From RGEC01 sp964626685 (GTDB lineage: Bacteria > Bacteroidota > Bacteroidia > NS11-12g > UBA955): a stretch of 54,044 nt of DNA. Position 1 is the first letter of the stretch. Each line of letters begins with the position of its first letter. The DNA lies in assembly GCA_964626685.1 (NCBI GenBank), contig CAZVJY010000012.1, positions 1-54,044 on the forward strand, read 5' to 3'. Shown in pieces: positions 17,682 through 24,594 of the stretch. The notes beneath the pieces are model-generated. The model did not search any database. It saw only the letters and a list, made by a program, of their open reading frames with translations, and was not told where the DNA came from. A program made the position numbers and the translations under genes.

Positions 17682-18158
17682 TTATGCAGGCTCAACCAGA
17701 AACAGAGGCTGGTCGTATTCCACGGGTGTGGCATTCTCTACCAAAACCTTTACGATACGGCCACTTACTTCGCTTTCAATTTCATTGAACAACTTCATGG
17801 CCTCAATGATGCAAACAACCTTTCCGGCCTTCACCTCATCGCCTACGTTAACGAAAGCAGGGCTGTCAGGATTGGAAGAACGGTAGAATGTACCCACCAT
17901 TGGAGACTTGATTGTTATAAGATTATCGGTTTTGGGTGCCGGTGAAGCAGCGGGTGCTGCAGGAGCAGCTGCCACAGCCGGAGCTGGCTGTGCTGCGGGC
18001 ATTGCAATTTGCTGGGGCATAGCTACGGGGGCAACGGAAGTTACCTGCACGGCATTCTTTTTAATACTGAGTTTAAAATCTTTGCGGGTGATTTCAACTT
18101 CATCTACACCGGTAGTTGATACAAACTTGATCAACGCCTGAATTTCTTTTAAATCCAT
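17682..18158 (-). CDS. accB: Biotin carboxyl carrier protein
   Basis: A 158-aa carrier moving carboxybiotin between the biotin carboxylase and the carboxyltransferase. The N-terminal segment MDLKEIQALIKFVSTTGVDE is typical of AccB. A Pro/Ala-rich mobile linker (about 42-75) follows, then the biotinyl domain with the motif EAMK; the biotinylated residue is Lys122. It starts 134 bases downstream of the barrel gene, with a near-consensus TTTCTTTG box at 18178-18185 (minus), so it may have its own promoter with accC. Confidence 0.95.
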   Translation of the reverse strand: MDLKEIQALIKFVSTTGVDEVEITRKDFKLSIKKNAVQVTSVAPVAMPQQIAMPAAQPAPAVAAAPAAPAASPAPKTDNLITIKSPMVGTFYRSSNPDSPAFVNVGDEVKAGKVVCIIEAMKLFNEIESEVSGRIVKVLVENATPVEYDQPLFLVEPA

Positions 18159-18292
18159 ATTGAGAATTTTGAGTAGGCAAAGAAACGGTAAAATTCAAAA
18201 AAACAGGTAAAAAAGACCCGAAAAGGGCCATTTTTTTAAAAAAACAGGGAATTTTTAGCTGAAAAACAAGAAAATCCAGAAAAGCAGTCTCA

Positions 18293-18976
18293 TCAGAAGC
18301 CAATCCTCAAACCTGCCTGCAAAGCACTTTTAGCCATGCCCAGCTCGGTATAAACAGCCACGTTTTTTGATACCTTGTAAGCCAAACCCATAGTCATATC
18401 AGCACCAATACTTGGAAATGAGATTGAGTTGGGAATACGTTTCTCAACAACACCCAGGTTTACGGGAAAATTCCAGCGGTCCGTGATTTGATCATTAGAT
18501 CTTACCCTGACCGTATTCATTCTCAAACCAAGACCCAGACCTACATAAAGATCCCAAACACCATCGTTCAAGACATGATAATTTATGCGGGCCAGCGCGC
18601 TCCAGCTTCTATAGGTAAGATCACCCGCTATACGCACATTCTGGTTATTCAGGCTATCGACAGACACATGAGCCAACAGTCCACCGGTGGCTATATTTAA
18701 TCCAACACCAACATGATTGGAAAGTGCATATTCTCCTTTTACATAAACATTTGGCACTTTGGAAAAATGTACTTCATCCCACCCGTTCAGCAAAGATTTT
18801 TCAAGGGTTCTTGCCAGAATAAAATTGGCATTGATTATCCCGTATCCACCGCTGACAAACGTTTTACCTTTGGTAAAAGCCGAATAACCTACCTCGGCCC
18901 TCATAATTTCAGTTTGACCGCTGAGCCAGCGACTACCCAAAATGGCAATGACGATGCAAAGGCATTTTAGTTTCAT
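18293..18976 (-). CDS. Putative outer-membrane beta-barrel protein
   Basis: A 227-aa protein with a signal peptide ending near residue 20 (IVIAILGSRWLSGQ). The mature part alternates polar and hydrophobic residues in strand-length blocks (VGVGLNIATGGLLAHV, DLYVGLGLGLRMNTV, ADMTMGLAYKV) and ends in Phe (LQAGLRIGF), the usual C-terminal mark of an outer-membrane barrel. I do not recognise a specific family. Its ATG overlaps the stop codon of the carboxyltransferase gene (TAATG), so the two are translationally coupled. That is an odd place for a barrel, and I see no functional link. Confidence 0.7.
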   Translation of the reverse strand: MKLKCLCIVIAILGSRWLSGQTEIMRAEVGYSAFTKGKTFVSGGYGIINANFILARTLEKSLLNGWDEVHFSKVPNVYVKGEYALSNHVGVGLNIATGGLLAHVSVDSLNNQNVRIAGDLTYRSWSALARINYHVLNDGVWDLYVGLGLGLRMNTVRVRSNDQITDRWNFPVNLGVVEKRIPNSISFPSIGADMTMGLAYKVSKNVAVYTELGMAKSALQAGLRIGF

Positions 18977-20517
18977 TACAACGGAATGTTTCCGTGCTTT
19001 TTGCGAGGCAGGTTACGAACCTTATTCTCCAGCATCTCAAAAGCCATGATGAGTTTGCTGCGGGTTTCTTCAGGGAAGATAACCTCATCTACAAAACCAC
19101 GTTCTGCTGCGCGGTAGGGGTTGGCAAAAATACCGGCATATTCAGCTTCCTTATCCTTTAAGGCCTGCTGAGAATCTGCGGCAGCGTCTATTTCTTTTTT
19201 GAAAATAATCTCAGCGGCACCTTTGGCACCCATTACCGCGATTTCTGCAGTGGGCCAGGCAAAATTCATGTCTGCGCCAATATGCTTGCTATTCATTACG
19301 TCATAAGCCCCGCCATATGCTTTGCGGGTAATTACAGTTATGCGCGGAACAGTAGCTTCGCTGAAAGCATACAATAATTTGGCTCCATTGGTAATGATGG
19401 CGTTCCATTCCTGATCTGTACCGGGCAGGAAACCTGGAACATCCTCCAGCACCAGCAAAGGGATATTAAAAGCATCACAGAATCGCACAAAACGGGCACC
19501 TTTCTGGCTGCTGTGCACATCCAGTACGCCAGCCAGGTGGGCGGGCTGGTTGGCGACAATACCGATGCTCTTGCCAGCAAGGCGGGCGAAACCTACAATG
19601 ATATTTTCGGCATAGGCCTTGTGCACCTCAAAGAAGCTGTTTTCATCCACCATATTTTCAATTACCTCGCGCATGTCGTAAGGCTGATTGGGGTTTTCAG
19701 GCACAATTCCTTTAAGCCCCTCGCGGATTTCATTGCCGGCATGATAGGTTAGCGCAGCAGGTTTCTCCTCACAGTTTTGGGGCAGATAGCTGAGCAACTG
19801 CTTAATATGGAGTATGGCCTCCACTTCATTTGCCGATGTAAAGTGAGCCACACCACTTTTGCTGCCATGAACGGAAGCACCGCCCAGCTGTTCGCTGCTC
19901 ACATCTTCATTGGTAACGGTTTTTACTACATTAGGACCGGTAACAAACATATAGGATGTATTTTCCACCATCATGATAAAATCCGTGAGAGCGGGCGAAT
20001 ACACTGCACCACCGGCGCAAGGACCCATGATGGCGCTTATCTGCGGCACGACTCCGCTGCTCATTACATTGCGGTAAAAAATATCGGCGTAGCCACCAAG
20101 AGAAACAACACCTTCCTGGATACGGGCGCCACCGCTGTCATTGAGCCCTATTACCGGGGCTCCGTTTTCCATAGCCATGTCCATGATTTTGCAGATTTTT
20201 TCGGCATGGGTTTCGGAGAGCGAACCACCAAATATGGTAAAATCCTGTGAGAAAACATACACCAAGCGTCCGTTTACCTTGCCATAGCCTGTTACTACAC
20301 CATCACCCAGAAATTGCTGGCTTTCCATGCCAAAGTCCTTGCTGCGGTGGGTAACAAAAGCCCCAATTTCACAGAAACTACCCTCATCGAGAAGCAGGTT
20401 TAAACGTTCGCGGGCGGTAAGTTTACCTTTGGCATGCTGGGAAGCGATGCGTTTTTCACCACCACCCTGAAGTGATTCGGCGCGTTTGGCCTCTAAGATC
20501 TGGCGAGCATTAGACAT
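18976..20517 (-). CDS. Acyl-CoA carboxylase carboxyltransferase (propionyl-CoA carboxylase beta type)
   Basis: A 513-aa single-chain carboxyltransferase of the PccB/AccD5 type, fusing the halves that E. coli splits into AccA and AccD. It transfers the carboxyl from biotin to acetyl- or propionyl-CoA. Landmarks: GKLTARERLNLLLDEGSFCE, FSQDFTIFGGSLSETHAEKI, NDSGGARIQEGVVSLGGY, MGPCAGGAVYSPALTD, then in the second half GIVANQPAHLAGVLD, DVPGFLPGTDQE, TRKAYGGAYDVM and WPTAEIAVMGAKGA. With accB and accC downstream it forms a complete carboxylase. Whether the substrate is acetyl- or propionyl-CoA cannot be read here. An exact TATTTTTG promoter lies 5 bases before the ATG. Confidence 0.94.
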   Translation of the reverse strand: MSNARQILEAKRAESLQGGGEKRIASQHAKGKLTARERLNLLLDEGSFCEIGAFVTHRSKDFGMESQQFLGDGVVTGYGKVNGRLVYVFSQDFTIFGGSLSETHAEKICKIMDMAMENGAPVIGLNDSGGARIQEGVVSLGGYADIFYRNVMSSGVVPQISAIMGPCAGGAVYSPALTDFIMMVENTSYMFVTGPNVVKTVTNEDVSSEQLGGASVHGSKSGVAHFTSANEVEAILHIKQLLSYLPQNCEEKPAALTYHAGNEIREGLKGIVPENPNQPYDMREVIENMVDENSFFEVHKAYAENIIVGFARLAGKSIGIVANQPAHLAGVLDVHSSQKGARFVRFCDAFNIPLLVLEDVPGFLPGTDQEWNAIITNGAKLLYAFSEATVPRITVITRKAYGGAYDVMNSKHIGADMNFAWPTAEIAVMGAKGAAEIIFKKEIDAAADSQQALKDKEAEYAGIFANPYRAAERGFVDEVIFPEETRSKLIMAFEMLENKVRNLPRKKHGNIPL

Positions 20518-20522
20518 TACGG

Positions 20523-20530
20523 CAAAAATA
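20523..20530 (-). promoter_or_regulatory. TATTTTTG, -7 promoter element of the carboxyltransferase gene
   Basis: Exact TAnnTTTG on the minus strand, 5 bases before the ATG at 20517, predicting a leaderless or nearly leaderless transcript. Confidence 0.6.
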
Positions 20531-20560
20531 AGGGTATACCGCTGATTTTACGAAATCAGG

Positions 20561-21796
20561 TTACAGGGTTTCAACCAAGAGTCGACCGGCGTGCAGGGCG
20601 GCATTGGCGGAAGGGTACGCGGCAAAGTCACCGGTGGCAAGCACACCCTCATTCAGCTGAATCAATTCGGGCTCAAAACGCATGGAACTTAAATTGGGCA
20701 ATGCGTTGGGCACAGTTATGGCTTTCAAAAAAGAAACAGGGTGTTCCAAAGCTTTTATATGTCCTAGTTCTTCCTGAACATTCGTTTCCATGCCTTCGCG
20801 GTAGGTTGTACCCGGCTTCAGCGTCACGCTAAGCAGGTGCTTCCCTTCAGGACTATAGGATGGCTGAACGGCAGACGGCATGCAGAAATGATTGACCAGC
20901 CTGTTTGCAGAAGCATTCAATCCTATGAATTTCCCCCATTTCGGGGCCACATCCGAAGAAAAATACAGTACCGAAGTGCTGTGATTGCCATTCCACGCCT
21001 CTCGCTGAACGCCTTGAAATTCTGAAATTCCAGAAGTTACCCAAATATGTGGTGCTGAAATCACGGTTCCATCTTCCAGCGCTACCATACCAGACTGTAC
21101 CTGTTTCACCCGGGTTGATGTGCGGATACTATCAGCGTTAATTTCCGATGAAATCAGTTTTATCAGTTGTTGCATTCCTTTATCAGGCAATGCGGCCGTT
21201 CCTTCCGCAAATGCCTTGAAAACAAAAGAAAACATGGCAGCCGGGGTATTCAACTCCGGCTCCAGAAATATTCCGGCATAAAAAGGCTTAAAAAAAGCCT
21301 CAATGAACTGACTTGTAAATCCAAAGGAATGTAAAAATTGTAAGGTTGAATTGTCGTACTTACTAAAAATCGCCTCAAGACTTTCACGCTTAAGCCTATT
21401 TCGAAGCCTTAAAATCAACAACATATCTTTGATGGTAACCGATTTTGAGAAGAACGCTTCTAAAGCCACAACTCCTTCCCTAAATGGATCTGCGAGTGCA
21501 TGTACCTTTCCATGCTGATAAATCCTGGCACCGGATGCAAACGATTTAAGGGAAAGAGCATTAAGGTTAATCTGCTGGTTTTCCCATTCCGGATAGGATG
21601 TATTCAAAATCTGAAAACCTTTGTCAAGTATGTAACCATCGTAATTTTCCGATTGAATTCTGCCTCCCAACTGTGGCTCAGATTCCAGTAGCAAAAAAGG
21701 AACACCTCTCCTGCTTAAAAGCCGGGCGGCGGCCAATCCTGAGATGCCGCCGCCTACGATTATCACTTCAGGTTTCACGTTAAAGAAACAAGCCAT
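20561..21796 (-). CDS. FAD-dependent oxidoreductase (amine oxidase / phytoene desaturase-like)
   Basis: A 411-aa flavoprotein. The N-terminus has the FAD-binding fold VIIVGGGISGLAAARLLSRRG, followed by LLESEPQLGGRIQSE, the GGR motif shared by flavin amine oxidases, protoporphyrinogen oxidases and carotenoid desaturases. The C-terminus has GVLATGDFAAYPSANAALHAG, the second FAD contact. The substrate is unknown. The ATG at 21796 is preferred; a TTG at 21820 would overlap the preceding gene and adds only 8 residues. It lies 20 bases after the Spy-like gene, so it may be the last gene of the ECF sigma operon. Confidence 0.85.
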   Translation of the reverse strand: MACFFNVKPEVIIVGGGISGLAAARLLSRRGVPFLLLESEPQLGGRIQSENYDGYILDKGFQILNTSYPEWENQQINLNALSLKSFASGARIYQHGKVHALADPFREGVVALEAFFSKSVTIKDMLLILRLRNRLKRESLEAIFSKYDNSTLQFLHSFGFTSQFIEAFFKPFYAGIFLEPELNTPAAMFSFVFKAFAEGTAALPDKGMQQLIKLISSEINADSIRTSTRVKQVQSGMVALEDGTVISAPHIWVTSGISEFQGVQREAWNGNHSTSVLYFSSDVAPKWGKFIGLNASANRLVNHFCMPSAVQPSYSPEGKHLLSVTLKPGTTYREGMETNVQEELGHIKALEHPVSFLKAITVPNALPNLSSMRFEPELIQLNEGVLATGDFAAYPSANAALHAGRLLVETL

Positions 21797-21816
21797 ACGT
21801 GCTTTTTGTTGGTCAA

Positions 21817-22353
21817 TCAATAATCATCAGGCGGTGAAGGCGGCGGGCCGTGCTTCCCACCGGGACGGCTGCCTCCCCGACCTCCCGGACCTTTGGGACC
21901 ACCGGATCTGCCCTGTCCGCGCATTTCACGGAATTTACGGACCATTTCCATCTGCACTTCTCGCTGCACACGCTTAAGCATGAGTACTTTTTTAGCACCG
22001 ATAATGGGTTTAAATTTATCGCCGTAGGTTTTGTTAAGGTTCAGTTCATCCTGACGCATTTTGTGTGCTTCAGTAAGATACACCTCTGCTTCCGCATCGG
22101 TGAGCTCCTCTGGCTTCCGTGTTCCCCACTTGTCGCGAAAAGGCTTTTTCAGTTCGCGCTGTTTTTGTTCAAATTCATTCATAACAGGAAAGAATTTCTG
22201 CGCCTGGTCTTCGCTGAGCGACAGTTTTTGCACATACAATTCCCGGCGAATTTTCTTCATCGCCTCTACTTTGGCCTTTATGGCCGAATCGGATGGCTGG
22301 GCAAAAACACTTCCCAAGCTCACTAAAAATGATAAAAACAATGTATATCTCAT
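21817..22353 (-). CDS. Spy/CpxP-like periplasmic protein with Gly/Pro-rich tail
   Basis: A 178-aa exported protein (signal MRYTLFLSFLVSLGSVFAQ). The body is helical and highly charged, with the repeated LT/LS-x-x-Q/A arrangement of Spy-like proteins (KLSLSEDQAQKFFPVMNEFEQ; EELTDAEAEVYL). The last 35 residues are almost entirely Gly, Pro, Arg, Ser and Lys and end in PPPSPPDDY, probably disordered. The start overlaps the end of the anti-sigma gene by 4 bases. Relatives are envelope-stress chaperones or sensors next to sigma factors; a role as the sensing or output partner of this ECF pair is inference. Confidence 0.75.
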   Translation of the reverse strand: MRYTLFLSFLVSLGSVFAQPSDSAIKAKVEAMKKIRRELYVQKLSLSEDQAQKFFPVMNEFEQKQRELKKPFRDKWGTRKPEELTDAEAEVYLTEAHKMRQDELNLNKTYGDKFKPIIGAKKVLMLKRVQREVQMEMVRKFREMRGQGRSGGPKGPGGRGGSRPGGKHGPPPSPPDDY

Positions 22354-22823
22354 GGTAAAATTTCGTTATCGTCGAGCCAGGCTGTTTCCACATCCAATAC
22401 GATCAGACCTTCGGCTTCCAGTTCTTGTTCAATACTTAATTCCTCGTTGCTTTTCTTTGTTTCGCTTACAGCAACCATAGGCTTTATTTCAACTTCCTCA
22501 ACCCATTGCTGTATGACTTCATCTTCATGGATAATGGTCGGTTTTGTAAACATACTATCCGACAGGGATTCTTTTTTTGCATTTTCAACCATCTTTTTGC
22601 CGGGATCTTCATTGTTATTACGGCTCTTGTATAGTCCTACACCCACCACAATCAGTAAGGCAGCGACAGCTGCTGCATACACATAAGAAAATCTAAAACT
22701 GAATGAAAATTCCGTTTTTACGCGTTTTTCTGCCTCAATTTTCCGCATAACCCTGGCATTGAAGTCCCTGAAGTAATTTTCAGGTGATTCATAGGGCTGC
22801 ATTATAGGTTTTTCCTGTTTCAT
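22350..22823 (-). CDS. Putative anti-sigma factor (single-pass membrane protein)
   Basis: A 157-aa protein, from the ATG at 22823, with a short cytosolic N-terminus (MQPYESPENYFRDFNARVMRKIE), one membrane helix at about 47-65 (SYVYAAAVAALLIVVGVGL) and an acidic periplasmic part. A longer version starting at 22883 would overlap the sigma gene and lacks support. It lies directly downstream of an ECF sigma gene and overlaps the Spy-like gene, the usual arrangement of a sigma/anti-sigma pair. There is no zinc-binding HxxxCxxC motif, so the call rests on topology and context. Confidence 0.65.
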   Translation of the reverse strand: MKQEKPIMQPYESPENYFRDFNARVMRKIEAEKRVKTEFSFSFRFSYVYAAAVAALLIVVGVGLYKSRNNNEDPGKKMVENAKKESLSDSMFTKPTIIHEDEVIQQWVEEVEIKPMVAVSETKKSNEELSIEQELEAEGLIVLDVETAWLDDNEILP

Positions 22824-22854
22824 TGTGTGTAAGATGTTTTGACTATTAAATGGT

Positions 22855-23424
22855 TTAAATACTTCGTTCAAGGTGATGTTCAATTTTCTTCACTGCGTGG
22901 AAATAAGATGCCTTTAATGCACCTACAGAAGTTTCGGTAATCTCTGAAATCTGCTCATAGGAAAGCTCTTCAAAATACCTGAGGTAAAATACCATTTTCT
23001 GTTTCAGCGGCAGCATTGACATAGCCGCCCGAAGTTTCAATACGATGGCATCCGGTGATTCACCTGGCCCGTGTGATGAAGACATGGTTTCTGGCAACAC
23101 ATCTTCCAGTGAAATATTGGGTTTTTGTTTGCGTAAAATTGTCAGGGCCTCATTGGTGGCAATTCTGTATATCCAGCTATACAACTGGCTGTTACCCTTG
23201 AAATTTTCCAGATTCGCCCAAACCTTTACAAAGGTATTCTGGGCTGCATCATCGGCATCTTCGTGGCTTGGAAGTATATTTCTTACGTGGAAATACACTT
23301 TTCTGCTGTAGCGGTTCATGATCTCGGTGAACGCAATCTCCCTGCGGTCATCCCGCTTAAATAGAAGTACCAACTGATTATCAGTAGCTTCTTTGGGAGA
23401 ATGGAAGTGCGATTCGAGATTCAA
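22855..23424 (-). CDS. ECF-family RNA polymerase sigma factor
   Basis: A 189-aa sigma-70 family factor. Region 2 is at about 25-95 (FTEIMNRYSRKVYFHVRNIL, DADDAAQNTFVKVWANL, YSWIYRIATNEALTILRK) and region 4 at about 130-185 (LPLKQKMVFYLRYFEELSYEQISEITETSVGALKASYFHAVKKI). The only usable start is TTG at 23424, because an in-frame stop lies 7 codons upstream and no ATG precedes region 2. It heads a module with an anti-sigma and a Spy-like gene, suggesting control of an envelope response. A 7-bp hairpin lies just upstream. Confidence 0.92.
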   Translation of the reverse strand: MNLESHFHSPKEATDNQLVLLFKRDDRREIAFTEIMNRYSRKVYFHVRNILPSHEDADDAAQNTFVKVWANLENFKGNSQLYSWIYRIATNEALTILRKQKPNISLEDVLPETMSSSHGPGESPDAIVLKLRAAMSMLPLKQKMVFYLRYFEELSYEQISEITETSVGALKASYFHAVKKIEHHLERSI

Positions 23425-23428
23425 TACG

Positions 23429-23451
23429 TGCGTCTTTTCTGTTTAGACGCA
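23429..23451. repeat. 7-bp hairpin between alkB-like and sigma genes
   Basis: Arms TGCGTCT (23429-23435) and AGACGCA (23445-23451) are perfect reverse complements around a 9-base loop. On the minus strand it lies 4 bases before the TTG start of the sigma gene and would sit in or near its leader. No T run follows on that strand, so it is not a clear terminator. Confidence 0.4.
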
Positions 23452-23467
23452 AAAACCGAGCCCGGGT

Positions 23468-24496
23468 TTAAGCAGCCTTGCGATTTTGTTCCCATGCCGT
23501 CAGGCGTGGGTGCACCAGGGCCTTCCATAAAGGTGGAACCAGGGCAGGGACCAGCAACGCGGCATATCCACCCGGCAATTCAGGGGCATTGTCATAGGTT
23601 TGAAGCGTATGATAAGGCTTACTGGCATAAAAATGATGGTCTGCATGACGGCTCAGATCCACCAGCAGATAGCGGCTCACCCGGCTATCGCTGTTCCAGC
23701 TATGCAGTTCAGAAACGCGTTCATCGTTTTCACGGTACAATCCGTAATGTTCAATGTAATTGACATATTCCAGCAACACATGTGCTACCAGTACATAGAG
23801 CAGCCAGGCTAAAAGCCCCACCGGACCGAGGACAAGGTATACAACAGGTAAAAAAACAAGCTGTATGAGTGTTTGAAGCCATAGAACATTGCCGAAGGAT
23901 AATGCACTTTTGCCTTTTTTGCCCAGCATTTCTGCTTCGGATTGCCATGCTTCTCGATACTGACCGGGAATAGTGCGCAACATAAAAGCGTAGAGACTCT
24001 CCCCTTTTCGGGCTGTGGCAGAATCATGGCTGGTTGCCACATAGCGATGGTGAATGCGGAGGTGGTGCGTAAAGAAATACACATTGCCGCAACTCATTAG
24101 CAGGTACTTACCCAAAAACTGCTTTACCGGATTGGCTTTATGAATAAGCTCATGCGCTGGAACAATTCCACCGATTCCGGCGGCCACACCAGTTGAGAAT
24201 GCGGCCCAGAAAACCCATGCATCCTGCAGGGTCTGATTGTATATACCCGAAAAAAATGTGATGAGCACACCCGTTTGCACCGCCACATGCAGAAAAAGAA
24301 TAAATTCCGGAAACGGATCGCGGTTTTCGGTATGGGTGTTTTTTCTGTCCTTTCCGGCAAACCATTCCACCAAACCAAGAATAACCAATGCGAAGGCCGC
24401 CGCAGACAGCGTCCAGTATCCGCCTTTCACGTTTCCCAGAATAGCCAGTATACCGGGTATAATTGATGTCAGGTAAGAAATGTTACGTAAGGTCAT
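23468..24496 (-). CDS. alkB: Alkane 1-monooxygenase (AlkB-type membrane di-iron hydroxylase)
   Basis: A 342-aa integral membrane hydroxylase that oxidises the terminal carbon of alkanes, or similar aliphatic chains, using oxygen and rubredoxin electrons. It has several membrane helices and all His boxes: HELIHK; HHLRIHHRYVAT; LSRHADHH; plus the NYIEHYGL motif that separates AlkB from fatty-acid desaturases. The stretch DSATARKGESLYAFMLR matches the AlkB pattern closely. The ATG at 24496 is preferred to an in-frame start at 24520. A promoter-like TTTG and TACATTCG pair, 17 bases apart, lies just upstream. No rubredoxin is fused or adjacent. Alkane as the natural substrate is inferred. Confidence 0.87.
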   Translation of the reverse strand: MTLRNISYLTSIIPGILAILGNVKGGYWTLSAAAFALVILGLVEWFAGKDRKNTHTENRDPFPEFILFLHVAVQTGVLITFFSGIYNQTLQDAWVFWAAFSTGVAAGIGGIVPAHELIHKANPVKQFLGKYLLMSCGNVYFFTHHLRIHHRYVATSHDSATARKGESLYAFMLRTIPGQYREAWQSEAEMLGKKGKSALSFGNVLWLQTLIQLVFLPVVYLVLGPVGLLAWLLYVLVAHVLLEYVNYIEHYGLYRENDERVSELHSWNSDSRVSRYLLVDLSRHADHHFYASKPYHTLQTYDNAPELPGGYAALLVPALVPPLWKALVHPRLTAWEQNRKAA

Positions 24497-24581
24497 ATCG
24501 CGAATGTAAACAATATGCACCTTACCAAAGCCATCCTTTGTGTAAGTTCCTGTTGCCTTTCATTAAACCACGATGATTGAG

Positions 24582-24589
24582 TATCTTTG
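24582..24589 (+). promoter_or_regulatory. TATCTTTG, -7 promoter element of rnr
   Basis: Exact TAnnTTTG. It overlaps the first codons of the longest rnr frame, arguing that translation starts at a GTG at 24589 or 24595. Confidence 0.6.
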
Positions 24590-24594
24590 TGAAA

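Noticed and set aside
16573..17886. A 437-codon open frame on the plus strand antisense to accC
   Set aside because: It lies opposite well-conserved accC and accB coding sequence, has no recognisable motif, and is explained by the codon use of the true genes.
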